Assembly (NCBI RefSeq): GCF_000422885.1 | Contig: NZ_KE383945.1 | Location: 1 to 64,000 of the forward strand | Length of the DNA stretch: 64,000 nucleotides | Source of the DNA: Ottowia thiooxydans DSM 14619 | GTDB lineage: Bacteria; Pseudomonadota; Gammaproteobacteria; Burkholderiales; Burkholderiaceae_C | Direction of reading: 5' to 3' | Notes under the pieces: model-generated | Databases searched by the model: none | The model's input: the letters and a program-made list of their open reading frames with translations, nothing else | Told to the model about the DNA's origin: nothing | Part shown: positions 54,594-63,654 of the stretch, piece by piece | Layout: each line of letters starts with the position of its first letter | How positions within the stretch are numbered: position 1 is the stretch's first letter | Made by a program: the position numbers and the translations under genes

Positions 54594-54818
54594 ATGACGT
54601 CTGCCAGAGCCGCGAATCCCGCCACGCATTGCCCCCTCTGTGGGCAGGCCAACCAATGTGCCATGGAAGTAGAACGCGCCACCGGTCAACCCCAAGAAGC
54701 GTGCTGGTGCATGCAGGCTAGTTTCCCGCCTGCTCTGCTCGATCAGGTTCCTGCCGAGAGCCGCGGAACAGCCTGTATCTGCCTGGCCTGTTCGGAAAAC
54801 GCCGCGAGCCTGGCCTGA
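54594..54818 (+). CDS. cysteine-rich CWC family protein
   Basis: A 74-residue cysteine-rich protein. CPLCGQANQCAME, then ACWCMQASFP and CICLACSE carry seven Cys in pairs, in the CWC family pattern that suggests metal binding. The function is not known. Its TGA ends two bases before the MFS start, suggesting coupling. Confidence 0.82.
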   Translation: MTSARAANPATHCPLCGQANQCAMEVERATGQPQEACWCMQASFPPALLDQVPAESRGTACICLACSENAASLA

Positions 54819-54820
54819 AC

Positions 54821-56299
54821 ATGTCAGCCAGCGCCCCCGAGCCCAACGCACCGCACCCTCATTCAGGCGAAGCGCTGCGCGCACGCTACGGTGAGCGATA
54901 TCGCTGGCTGCTGTTAATGGCCGTCATGATGGGCACCGTGGCGTCGGTGATGTCGTCCACCGTAGTGAATGTGGCCATCCCTGGCTTGTCTCATCAGTTC
55001 GCTTTGGGACAGGAACGCGCGCAATGGGTGACCAGCGGCTTCATGGTGGCCATGACGGTGTCGATGCTGACCACGCCGTGGCTGCTGGCACGCTTTGGTT
55101 ATAGAGCCACCTACGCTGGCTGCATGTGGCTTTTGATGGCGGGGGGCATCGTTGGTGGCTTCGCCCAGAGCTTCAACCTGGTGCTGGCCGCACGTGTGGC
55201 GGAAGGACTGGCGGCCGGGGTCGTGCAGCCCATTCCCGCCATCATCATCATGCGCGCCTTCCAGCCGCACGAGCAGGGCCGCGCCCTCGGCCTGTTCACC
55301 ACCGGTGTTGTGCTGGCACCGGCGCTGGGGCCATCCATAGGCGGAATTTTGGTGGACTGGTTCGGCTGGCGATCCATTTTCTTCATGGTGGTGCCCTTTT
55401 GCCTGGGCTCCCTATGGATGGGCCGGCGCTATGTGCCCACCACGGCGCCCGGCGGCGCATTGGCCACCCGCAGCGAGTCACTGGATTGGCTGGGTCTGGT
55501 GCTCGGCACTCTGGGCACCTTGAGCCTGCTGGATGGCCTGGTGTCCGTACGTTCCGAAACCCCACTACATGCTGCAAGCGTCCTGGCATTTGCTGCCGCT
55601 TGCTTCGGTGCCTTCGTGTGGTGGCAGGCCCGCCGCACGCGGCTTGGTCAGGCGCCCCTGATGAACCTTCACCTTTTCAGGTGGAGACCATTCGCCATGG
55701 GCAGTCTGGTGGCCGCTATCTATGGCACGGCGCTCTTTGGCTCCACCTACCTGCTTCCGGTGTACATGCAAATGGGGCTGGGTTTGTCTGCCTCCACCGT
55801 GGGCAGCGTCATGTTGCCGGCAGGGCTGATACTGGCTGGAACCATTGCGCTCGTCTCACGCTGGGCCGATCGGCTTCCTGCCAACGGATTGGTGAGCATA
55901 GGGCTGGCGATTCTGGCGCTTTCGTTTTCGATGATGGTCACCATTGGCCCCAGCGCCAGTTTATGGCTGCTGATCGCCTACAGCGCGGTGGGGCGCATCG
56001 GCCTGGGTTTCATTTTGCCTTCCCTCAATCTGGGCGCCATGCGGGGCCTGGAGAACGACCTGATCTCCCAAGCCTCCAGCGTGATCAACTTCCTGCGCAT
56101 GCTGGGCGGCGCGGCGGGTGTGAGCCTGTGCGGCATCGTGCTGGAATGGCGACTCGCGGCTTACGGCGCTTCGCTGACCAGCGGCGAAAACGTGGCGGCC
56201 CGGTTGGCGGCGTTCAATGAGGTGTTTCTCATGCTGGCGGCCCTTTGCGCGCTGGCGATGCTGGCGGCGCGCTCTCTGGGGCCCCATAGCCGGGCATAA
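54821..56299 (+). CDS. MFS drug/H+ antiporter, DHA2 (EmrB/QacA) type
   Basis: A 492-residue exporter with 14 predicted membrane segments. Motif A-like RFGYRAT, motif C-like GVVLAPALGPSIGGILVDW, and the conserved TVVNVAIPGL N-terminal region identify the DHA2 family. It exports hydrophobic drugs or toxic metabolites by family inference; the substrate is not known. No HlyD-type periplasmic adaptor is adjacent. Confidence 0.93.
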   Translation: MSASAPEPNAPHPHSGEALRARYGERYRWLLLMAVMMGTVASVMSSTVVNVAIPGLSHQFALGQERAQWVTSGFMVAMTVSMLTTPWLLARFGYRATYAGCMWLLMAGGIVGGFAQSFNLVLAARVAEGLAAGVVQPIPAIIIMRAFQPHEQGRALGLFTTGVVLAPALGPSIGGILVDWFGWRSIFFMVVPFCLGSLWMGRRYVPTTAPGGALATRSESLDWLGLVLGTLGTLSLLDGLVSVRSETPLHAASVLAFAAACFGAFVWWQARRTRLGQAPLMNLHLFRWRPFAMGSLVAAIYGTALFGSTYLLPVYMQMGLGLSASTVGSVMLPAGLILAGTIALVSRWADRLPANGLVSIGLAILALSFSMMVTIGPSASLWLLIAYSAVGRIGLGFILPSLNLGAMRGLENDLISQASSVINFLRMLGGAAGVSLCGIVLEWRLAAYGASLTSGENVAARLAAFNEVFLMLAALCALAMLAARSLGPHSRA

Positions 56300-56346
56300 A
56301 AATATACCTAAGTATTCGCCAGAGCTGATCACCACCAAAAATGGGC

Positions 56347-56508
56347 CCCCCACGCTCCCCGCTCCGCGTGGTTCGCTGCCCCCAAGGGGGTGCTTTTTGT
56401 TTTGGGGCGGCTCGGCAACAAAAATAGGACCCCCACGCTCCCCGCTCCGCGTGGTTCGCTGCCCCCAAAGGGGGTGCTTTTTGTTTTGGGGCGGCCCGGC
56501 AACAAAAA
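56347..56508 (+). repeat. tandem duplicated 83-bp terminator-like unit
   Basis: Two near-identical units, 56347-56429 and 56430-56508, each contain a GC hairpin (GCCCCCAAGGGGG) followed by TGCTTTTTGTTTTGG. The hairpin-T tract design fits rho-independent terminators for the MFS gene. The duplication makes two in series. Gap sequence from 56300 to 56346 and from 56509 to 56573 shows nothing more. Confidence 0.85.
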
Positions 56509-56573
56509 ACGCTCATCTACATGCGCTATCCGTCGCAGCGGTCGATCGTGGCCTTGCCTTAGACTAGAAGAAT

Positions 56574-57338
56574 ATGTGTCAGCTACTGGGAATGAACTGC
56601 AACACGCCGACGGACGTGACCTTCTCCTTCGCGGGCTTTGCTCAGCGCGGTGGCCTCACGGACCATCATGCGGATGGCTGGGGCATCGCTTTCTTTGAGG
56701 AGCGGGGAGTCCGCCTGTTCGTTGACCCCACGGCAGCCTCGGCTTCTCCCGTTGCCGACCTGATCCGTCGCTACCCGATCAAGAGCAAGAACGTCATCTC
56801 CCACATCCGCAAGGCCACTGTGGGCGAGGTAAGGCTGGAGAACTGCCACCCCTTCGTGCGCGAGTTATGGGGCCGCTATTGGGTGTTTGCCCACAATGGC
56901 GACCTGAAAGACTACGCCCCGCGCCTGCATGGCCAATTTCGCCCCGTGGGATCGACCGATAGCGAACAGGCTTTCTGCTGGCTGATGCAAGAGTTGGCCA
57001 AGGCCCATGCCAGCGTACCGCCTGTAGAAGAGCTCACGCGCACGCTGGCCGAGCTGGTGCCTCAGGTAGCCCGCTTCGGCACTTTCAATTTTCTGCTTTC
57101 AAATGGCGAGGCACTCTGGGCCCACGCCTCCACCAAACTTTGCTATATCCTGCGCCAGCACCCGTTCGCCACCGCCCGGCTTTCGGATGAAGATTTGGCA
57201 GTGAACTTTGCAGAGCACACCACACCCAACGACCGCGTGGCGCTGGTGGCCACGGCCCCCCTGACATGCGATGAGGCCTGGACGCCTTTCGCACCGGGGG
57301 AGTTAAAAGTGTTCGTCAACGGATCGACCCTTCCCTGA
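56574..57338 (+). CDS. class II glutamine amidotransferase-like protein (YafJ family)
   Basis: A 254-residue Ntn-hydrolase of the class II GATase type. Cys2 (MCQLLGMN) is the N-terminal nucleophile after Met removal. HADGWGIAFFE, HIRKATVGEV and FAHNGDLKDY match the glutamine-binding and oxyanion regions. There is no synthase domain, so it is the short YafJ form whose acceptor is unknown. It stands alone between repeats and the DUF2917 gene. Confidence 0.93.
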   Translation: MCQLLGMNCNTPTDVTFSFAGFAQRGGLTDHHADGWGIAFFEERGVRLFVDPTAASASPVADLIRRYPIKSKNVISHIRKATVGEVRLENCHPFVRELWGRYWVFAHNGDLKDYAPRLHGQFRPVGSTDSEQAFCWLMQELAKAHASVPPVEELTRTLAELVPQVARFGTFNFLLSNGEALWAHASTKLCYILRQHPFATARLSDEDLAVNFAEHTTPNDRVALVATAPLTCDEAWTPFAPGELKVFVNGSTLP

Positions 57339-57386
57339 GACGCACGGCCGGTTGCGTGCACATGTGCAGGGGTAGTCGGGCCCGAT

Positions 57387-57731
57387 TTATGCGGTGGGTA
57401 ACCAGGAAGCCTTTGTGATGGGGTCCACCCGCCGCAATGCCCGCCCCAGCCATCCGATCTGCCACCACGCAAGCGCCGCCATGCAGTGCACTCGCGCCGC
57501 GCCCATCGCCTCCATCTCCACCCATCCACCCGCGGCCACGCGGAGCTGCTCGCCGGCCCCTACCACCACCGGCAGGTGCACCCAGGTGCCTGCCAGCCAC
57601 AGCCGCTGGTGCACCACGATGCTGCCTTCTGTTACCGTGATATCTGCCTTGCGAGGCAGGCGTTCCCATGCCTTTTGGCCAGGCCGCAGTTGAAGGCAAA
57701 ACAGGGGTTGCGAAAGGGCTGTGTGTGCCAT
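57387..57731 (-). CDS. DUF2917 family protein
   Basis: A 114-residue cupin-like small protein of the DUF2917 family, with ITVTEGSIVVHQRLWLAGTW (by pattern: a beta-rich core) and a hydrophobic C terminus. The ATG at 57731 is preceded by AAGGAG. In Burkholderiales this family sits divergent to a MocR-type regulator, as here. Its biochemical role is not known; regulation by the MocR protein is inferred. Confidence 0.8.
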   Translation of the reverse strand: MAHTALSQPLFCLQLRPGQKAWERLPRKADITVTEGSIVVHQRLWLAGTWVHLPVVVGAGEQLRVAAGGWVEMEAMGAARVHCMAALAWWQIGWLGRALRRVDPITKASWLPTA

Positions 57732-57905
57732 GGAATAACTCCTTGTGAACAGGCCTCCAGCGTAGGATCAGCCAGCCACCGCGAACAGCCACAGCCTTGT
57801 GCCATCTGATACGAAGCAGTTCAGAAATCCCGGCTCTGTTATGGTTCTTTTTGAACCGGTCTGTACCTGTTCTTCCCATACCGCCCCGCGCATGATCGAG
57901 TTCCC
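57732..57905. promoter_or_regulatory. divergent DUF2917/MocR promoter region
   Basis: The 174-base gap between the divergent genes contains the dyad GGTTCTTTTTGAACC (57843-57857), followed by GGTCTGTACC, a half-like repeat. It is a candidate binding site for the MocR regulator and overlaps a likely promoter for its own gene. Confidence 0.5.
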
Positions 57906-59381
57906 ATGACCGCATCTGCTCTCGCCGCCTCTTTGCCCAAATACCAGCTGCTGGCCGACCACTGCCGTGGGGCGATTCAAGCGGGCAGCTTGCTGCCGGG
58001 CCAGCGCATGCCCTCGCTGCGCGCGCTGATGGCGCAGCATATGGTGAGCTTGACCACCGCCATGCAAGCCTGCCGCCTACTGGAGAGTGAGGGCTGGCTG
58101 GAGGCACGGCCCCGCTCGGGCTACTTTGTGCGCCAGCCTACGCGGGGGCTACTGGCCCCCGTGAAAGACCCGCCCATGCAGCGCGCGCCCGATGCCGCGC
58201 AATATGTGGGCATCCACGCCAAGGTGTCAGAATTTCTCGCATTGGGACGGCTGCAGCGCTTCAAGATTAACCTGTCGGTGGCGCGTTGCGCGCCCGAGCT
58301 GTATCCGGCGGATGCGCTCCAACAGGCGGCCCTGCGCAGCCTTCGCCAGCACCCGGACCAACTTGTGCGCGCTGCGCCGCCACAGGGTAGCCTGGAGTTT
58401 CGCGAAGTGCTGGCTCAGCGCGCTTTGAGCGCAGGCATGCGCCTGTCAGCCAGCGACATTCAGGTGACCAATGGCTGTACCGAGGCACTCAATCTGGCGC
58501 TGCGCGCCGTGGCCAACTCCGGTGACACGATTGCAGTGGAGTCGCCCGCGTTCTACGGCCTGCTGCAGACGCTGGAAAGCCTGGGCTTGAAGGCACTGGA
58601 GATTCCCACCAGCCCACGCACCGGGATCTCGGTCGATGCGGTGGAGCTGGCACTGCGAACCACCCCTGGTATCAAGGCCGTGGTAGTCGTGCCGTACCTG
58701 CAAAACCCCACGGGCAGCATCATGCCCAACGCCCACAAGCAAGCATTGCTTCGCCTGTGCCAGCAGCAAGACGTGGCGCTGATCGAAGACGACACCTACA
58801 GCGCGCTGGTGGACGATGCCGTGTTCCGCGAGGAGCCATTGCGTGCCATCAAGTCTTGGGACGACAGCGGCCACGTGTTGCACTGCGCGTCCCTGCACAA
58901 ACACCTGGCACCCGGCTTGCGGCTGGGCTGGATCAGCGGCGGACGCTGGAAGGCGCGGGTGGAGATGCTCAAGTTTGCCGCCTCACGCGGTAACGAGCGC
59001 CTGGCCCAACTGGCTGCGGCAAGCTTTATAGGTTCCGCCGCGTATGACCGGTACCTGCGGCGGCTGCGTGCCACCCTGGTAACACAGCGGGCGCAAACCG
59101 CTCAGGCCGTATCACGCTACTTCCCTGCGGGTACCCGGCTTACGGTGCCGCGCGGGGGCTTGTCGTTGTGGGTGGAGTTGCCACAGGGCTTATCGGCGAC
59201 CACCTTGTTCCACGCCGCATTGGCCGAAAAACTGGTGATTGCACCGGGCACCATTTTCACCAATTCCAGCCGTTTCGACAGCAACCTGCGGGTGAACTGC
59301 GGCTGGCCATTCACCCCGGAAATCGACCACGCGTTTGCGCGGTTGGGGCAGATGGTGGGGACGCTGGCGAATACGGCTTAG
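57906..59381 (+). CDS. MocR-type GntR regulator with aminotransferase fold
   Basis: A 491-residue PLP-dependent regulator. The winged HTH at about 10-80 (LLADHCRGAIQAGSLLPGQR, then VSLTTAMQACRLLESEGW) is GntR-like. The fold-type I aminotransferase domain follows with VTNGCTEALNLALRAV, VVPYLQNPTGSIMPNAHK and a PLP Lys in CASLHKHLAPGLRLGW. It probably senses an amino compound through PLP and controls the divergent DUF2917 gene and itself. Confidence 0.92.
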   Translation: MTASALAASLPKYQLLADHCRGAIQAGSLLPGQRMPSLRALMAQHMVSLTTAMQACRLLESEGWLEARPRSGYFVRQPTRGLLAPVKDPPMQRAPDAAQYVGIHAKVSEFLALGRLQRFKINLSVARCAPELYPADALQQAALRSLRQHPDQLVRAAPPQGSLEFREVLAQRALSAGMRLSASDIQVTNGCTEALNLALRAVANSGDTIAVESPAFYGLLQTLESLGLKALEIPTSPRTGISVDAVELALRTTPGIKAVVVVPYLQNPTGSIMPNAHKQALLRLCQQQDVALIEDDTYSALVDDAVFREEPLRAIKSWDDSGHVLHCASLHKHLAPGLRLGWISGGRWKARVEMLKFAASRGNERLAQLAAASFIGSAAYDRYLRRLRATLVTQRAQTAQAVSRYFPAGTRLTVPRGGLSLWVELPQGLSATTLFHAALAEKLVIAPGTIFTNSSRFDSNLRVNCGWPFTPEIDHAFARLGQMVGTLANTA

Positions 59382-59388
59382 AGCGTGT

Positions 59389-61017
59389 TTACGGGCTCCG
59401 TACCGTGCTCTCTCGCACCGCGCGCCGAACGACAGGCGGGCTCTCGCCCACGTGATAGGCCAACTTGCGGTCACGCAAGGCTGCATCCGCTACGCTGGTA
59501 CGGTCAAAACGGCGCAGGTGGTCGGGCCATGAGGCGTCTTCAATCACCTCGACAAAGCGCCCAGGGTCATTGATATCTGAAAGCAGGTCCCAAGCCAACG
59601 CACCTTGGCGCAAACGGGAGCGGCGGCTTTCTTCCATCAGCGCGCGAAAGGCTGCCGCGTTGGCAGGATCTATCTGGTATTCAATGGTGACCAGCACGTG
59701 CCCGCTTTCTGGAGGCGCGTTCACTTTGGGCAAGGGCAGCGGACCTGCGGGAGTGGGATCTTCGATCACGCCGCGATCCGGCCAGCGCCAACACACGAAA
59801 GCCATCACGGCGGCAGCGCTGGCTGCGCTCACCGCCAGAGCGGCTGGCACGCTGCTCCAGGTGGCTATCTGGCCCCACACCGCCGCGCCCAGCGCGCTGG
59901 AGCCCATGATGGCCATTTGGTACATGGACATACCCCGAGCCCGCACCCAGTTGGGCAGGCTGATCTGCGCCGCTACATTGAGTGAATTGGCCGTAGTGAT
60001 CCAGGAAGCGCCACAAACGGCCATGGTCAGAACGCCCAGCCAGATGTTGGTGTTGAAGGCCATCACCCCCATGGTCACAGCCTGAGTGCAGGCGCCCACC
60101 ATGACCAGGCGATCACGGGAGAAGCCTTGGCGCAAGCGCGGTAGCGCAAAGGTGGATGCCACCGCCCCAGCCCCCATGGCCGCCAGCAACACAGTGAAGG
60201 TGCCTGCAGCCCCTCCTTTGACGTCCCGCGCAACCAATGGCAGCAGCGCCATCAACGCCGTGGAATGAAAGAAAAAGATCGCCACACGGGCCAGCACGCC
60301 CTTGAGGTGGTAAGACTGGGCGACATACTGCAAGCCCACACGCATCGCCCCCGTGAGCCGCTCGCGCCCCAAGGGATCTGGCTTGTGCTCACGCTTCCAG
60401 CGTGTGATGGCCACCGCAGCCACTACCGACAGCACGGCATTGAGCACGAACACCCAGGCACTTCCCAATGCAGCGATGATGGTACCGGCCACCAGCGGCC
60501 CCAGAATGCGCGACGCATTCATGGAGACACCATTGAGGGCAAGCGCCGCCGGCAGTTGATGGCGTGGAACCAATTCCGGCACGATGGCGGAAAACACCGG
60601 CCAACGCAGCGCCAGCCCAATGCCATTGAAAAAGATCAGCAGAAGGAGCAGCGGCGGTGTCATGAGGCCGGAGAAAACCGCCACGGCCAGCACACTGCCC
60701 ACCACCGCCACCCACACCTGGGTGAACACCAGAAAGCGTTTGCGATCCAGAATATCTGCCAGCGCTCCTGAAGGCAGCCCGATGAGAAACACCGGCAGCG
60801 TGGCCGCCGTCTGGACCAGCGCCACCCATATGGGTTTGGACGTGAGTGTGGTCATCAGCCAGGCTGAGGCCACGTCGTTCATCCACATGCACAGATTGGC
60901 GATCAACCAGGTGCCCCACAGCATGCGAAAGATGCGGTGCTCGAACGGCGCCAAGGGGCCGAGATCACGAGAGGGCGAAGCGGCGGAGGAGTTAGCCGGG
61001 CTGTGGGAATCAGGCAT
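59389..61017 (-). CDS. MFS transporter (MFS_3/EntS-like) with C-terminal ABM-like domain
   Basis: A 542-residue protein with about 11-12 membrane segments (MFS_3 family: NLCMWMNDVASAWLMTTL, IGLPSGALADILDRKR). The last 95 residues form a soluble dimeric alpha-beta barrel of antibiotic-monooxygenase type (VLVTIEYQIDPANAAAFRAL, GALAWDLLSDINDPGRFVEV). This composite is typical of one MFS_3 subfamily. Substrates are unknown; drug or siderophore export is a family suggestion. The ATG at 61017 is chosen over a TTG at 61026. Confidence 0.88.
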   Translation of the reverse strand: MPDSHSPANSSAASPSRDLGPLAPFEHRIFRMLWGTWLIANLCMWMNDVASAWLMTTLTSKPIWVALVQTAATLPVFLIGLPSGALADILDRKRFLVFTQVWVAVVGSVLAVAVFSGLMTPPLLLLLIFFNGIGLALRWPVFSAIVPELVPRHQLPAALALNGVSMNASRILGPLVAGTIIAALGSAWVFVLNAVLSVVAAVAITRWKREHKPDPLGRERLTGAMRVGLQYVAQSYHLKGVLARVAIFFFHSTALMALLPLVARDVKGGAAGTFTVLLAAMGAGAVASTFALPRLRQGFSRDRLVMVGACTQAVTMGVMAFNTNIWLGVLTMAVCGASWITTANSLNVAAQISLPNWVRARGMSMYQMAIMGSSALGAAVWGQIATWSSVPAALAVSAASAAAVMAFVCWRWPDRGVIEDPTPAGPLPLPKVNAPPESGHVLVTIEYQIDPANAAAFRALMEESRRSRLRQGALAWDLLSDINDPGRFVEVIEDASWPDHLRRFDRTSVADAALRDRKLAYHVGESPPVVRRAVRESTVRSP

Positions 61018-61169
61018 GAAAGCCAATGATAGTCCCTGCCGGCGATCAAGGATTTCCTACAAGGAAACAGCCTTCAAACTCACAACCGTGCGCGGAACTC
61101 AGCCACTTCGCAATGCTCTGTCAGCGCCTCATCATGGAGGCACTTACAAACACACGGAGAAAATCCATT

Positions 61170-61328
61170 ATGTTGCACTACGCTGTCGTCTTCTTCATCA
61201 TCGCCATCGTGGCTGCCGTGTTTGGCTTTGGAGGCATTGCAGCCGGCGCCGCAGGCATCGCGAAAATCCTGTTTATCGTCTTTCTGATCCTCGCCGTCGC
61301 CAGCCTTATCTTTGGCCGGAAACGGTAG
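61170..61328 (+). CDS. DUF1328 small membrane protein (YtjA type)
   Basis: A 52-residue hydrophobic protein of the DUF1328 family, with two helices (about residues 3-20 and 27-46) and a [14 protein letters not shown] loop, ending SLIFGRKR. The ATG at 61170 follows GGAG, and a longer upstream frame is rejected. It is a stress-linked small membrane protein in enterobacteria; function is not established. Confidence 0.88.
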   Translation: MLHYAVVFFIIAIVAAVFGFGGIAAGAAGIAKILFIVFLILAVASLIFGRKR

Positions 61329-61380
61329 GGATCAAGCTGGAGATCAGACTAAACCTGTTCCACGCAAAGGCTGCGAGGGG

Positions 61381-62331
61381 TTAACGCCCCTGCGCAGCCT
61401 TTTCTACGGCGTCGATGTAGAGAGCAGGCACATCGCAACCTGTCTGGTCCAGGATTTCGCGGAAACCTGTGGGACTGGTGACATTAATCTCCGTCACCTT
61501 GGTACCGATGATGTCCAGGCCTATGAGAAAGAGCCCCCGGGCGCTGAGCACCTGTCCAATGGCCCGCGCAGTCGCCCGATCGGAGTCAGTGATGGGCTGG
61601 GCTACCCCTTTACCCCCAGCAGCCAGGTTGCCACGCACTTCGGTACCTTGGGGAATGCGGGCCAGCACGAACGGCGCGGGTTCGCCATTGATGATGATGA
61701 CGCGCTTATCACCCTCTGAAATCTCTGGCAGGAATTTCTGCACCATAAAGGTGGTGGCGCCGTTGTGATTAAGCGTTTCCGTGATGGAGCCGAGGTTCAG
61801 CCCATCGGGACCCACGCGGAAGATACCCATGCCGCCCATGCCGTCCAGGGGCTTCAGAATGATGTCTCCATGTTCGGCATGAAAACGCCGGACGTCTTCC
61901 GATGAACGAGTGACCAAAGTGGGGCCCACAAACTGGGGGAACTCCATCACGGCCAATTTTTCAGGATGGTTACGCAGGGCTTGGGGGCGGTTGATCACAC
62001 AGGCACCTTCTCGCTCTGCCTGCTCCAGCAAATGGGTGGCGTAGATAAATTCAGCGTCGAAGGGGGGGTCCTTGCGCATGAGCACGGCGTCGAACTCTGC
62101 AACCTCAGCGTCACGCACGGCAGTCTCGGTAAACCAAACGTCTTCCTGGCCGGTGAGAACGATTTCCCTTACTTTAGCGCGCACCTTCTGGCCGCTTTCC
62201 CAATGCATGTGGCGTGGCTCGCAGGCCGCAATGGTGTGTCCGCGGCGAGTAGCCTCGCGCATCATGGTGAAGGTGGTGTCCTTGTAGGTCTTGAAAGCCT
62301 CGAGGGGATCAGCGACAAAAAGCAGTTTCAT
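61381..62331 (-). CDS. gshB: glutathione synthetase
   Basis: GshB joins gamma-glutamylcysteine with glycine using ATP. The 316-residue ATP-grasp protein has DPLEAFKTYKDTTFTMMREA at the N terminus, then VNRPQALRNHPEKLAVMEFP, LKPLDGMGGMGIFRV (glycine-rich ATP loop), and GDKRVIIINGEP. GLDIIGTKVTEINVTSPTGF closes with metal-binding Glu/Asn. It starts at 62331, overlapping the benE stop by four bases. gshA was not seen. Confidence 0.96.
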   Translation of the reverse strand: MKLLFVADPLEAFKTYKDTTFTMMREATRRGHTIAACEPRHMHWESGQKVRAKVREIVLTGQEDVWFTETAVRDAEVAEFDAVLMRKDPPFDAEFIYATHLLEQAEREGACVINRPQALRNHPEKLAVMEFPQFVGPTLVTRSSEDVRRFHAEHGDIILKPLDGMGGMGIFRVGPDGLNLGSITETLNHNGATTFMVQKFLPEISEGDKRVIIINGEPAPFVLARIPQGTEVRGNLAAGGKGVAQPITDSDRATARAIGQVLSARGLFLIGLDIIGTKVTEINVTSPTGFREILDQTGCDVPALYIDAVEKAAQGR

Positions 62332-63518
62332 GGTGATGGATTCCGGGGTTTGCGCCCGTACTGTTGCACAAACAGCGCAATGCTGCCGGCCACCACTCCC
62401 CAAAAGGCCGAGCCGACTCCGGCTATTGCCACCCCGGAGAGGGTAACCAGAAAGGTGATCAAGGCTGCTTCGCGTTCATTTTCTTGCGCCAAGGCTTGAG
62501 CCAGCCCACCACCAATACTACCAAGCAAGGCCAATCCGGCGATAGCAAGCACTAACTCACTTGGAAAAGCCATGAGCAGCCCGGTAATGACCCCTGCGAA
62601 CAGACCAATGACAAGATAGAACACGCCGCACACCACTGCGGCGGTGTAGCGCTTGCTGTGATCCTCATGCGCCCCGGGGCCTGTGCAGATGGCTGCAGTG
62701 ATCGCTCCCAGGTTGAGCGCATAGCCCCCAAAAGGCGCAAAAATGAAAGTAGCTACCCCCGTCATGGTGATCAGGCGGGAAATCGGCATGTCGTAGCCCG
62801 AAGCTCTGATCACTGCAACGCCGGGCAGATTCTGTGAAGCCATGGTGACCACGAAAAGCGGCAGCGTAATGCTCATGAACGCACTGACGCTGAAGGCCGG
62901 CATGGTGAACACCGGCCGGGCGAGCTCCAGGCTAACGCCCGCCCATTGCAAGTGCCCGGTCACGGCGGCGTGCCCAACGCCCACCAGCAGGGTAAGCACC
63001 ACGGCGTAGCGCGGAGCCAGCCTGCGCGACAGCAGGTAAGCCAACAACATCAGAACGACCAGCGCAGGTGCCGTGCGCGCGGCTGAAAACGCGTCCAGCG
63101 CAAACCTGCCCAACACGCCGGCCAACAGGGCCGCAGCGAGCGCCATGGGAATACGGTTCATCACCCGTTCAAACCAGCCCGTGGCACCGGCCAGCACGAT
63201 GAGCACCGCCCCCATGAGGAAAGCGCCAATACCCTCCGCCATAGTGAAGCCGCCCGCCATGGCCGCCGTGGCCACCACCGCGCCCCCCGGCGTAGACCAG
63301 GCGATCATGACTGGCTTTTTCAGTATGAGCGAGGGGATCACGGTGCAAAGCCCCATCCCGATCGAAAGCGCCCAGACCCAGGAAGTCACTTGCGCCGGTG
63401 TGGCCCCCAAAGCCTGAGCAGCCTGATAAATCACGGCCACCGAACTGGCAAATGCCACCAGCACGGCGACTACGCCGGCAGTGAAGGTGGAGAGGGTCAA
63501 GTCACGAAAGAAGCGCAT
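62328..63518 (-). CDS. benE: benzoate/H+ symporter BenE family protein
   Basis: A 396-residue membrane permease with about 11-12 segments. The start FRDLTLSTFTAGVVAVLVAF and SWVWALSIGMGLCTVIPS, and the TPGGAVVATA and NLGAITAAICTGPGAHEDHSKRYTAAV (by pattern) regions, match BenE. It would import benzoate or a related acid by proton symport. No ben/cat genes are visible. It overlaps gshB. Confidence 0.9.
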   Translation of the reverse strand: MRFFRDLTLSTFTAGVVAVLVAFASSVAVIYQAAQALGATPAQVTSWVWALSIGMGLCTVIPSLILKKPVMIAWSTPGGAVVATAAMAGGFTMAEGIGAFLMGAVLIVLAGATGWFERVMNRIPMALAAALLAGVLGRFALDAFSAARTAPALVVLMLLAYLLSRRLAPRYAVVLTLLVGVGHAAVTGHLQWAGVSLELARPVFTMPAFSVSAFMSITLPLFVVTMASQNLPGVAVIRASGYDMPISRLITMTGVATFIFAPFGGYALNLGAITAAICTGPGAHEDHSKRYTAAVVCGVFYLVIGLFAGVITGLLMAFPSELVLAIAGLALLGSIGGGLAQALAQENEREAALITFLVTLSGVAIAGVGSAFWGVVAGSIALFVQQYGRKPRNPSP

Positions 63519-63654
63519 CTTTCGAATCTTAAAAGGGATTGGGGGACGCCATGCTCAGTCAGCCCTGGATCGGCGTGTGGCGACAGGCTCATCGACGACA
63601 AGAGAAAATGCGTCATTTGCACCAACCCGCGCCCCGACCGAGGAGACAGAGCAC
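63519..63654. promoter_or_regulatory. divergent benE/CoA-transferase promoter region
   Basis: The 136-base gap separates two divergent genes. GAGGAG at about 63640-63645 precedes the ATG at 63655. No clear operator was found. Confidence 0.4.
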
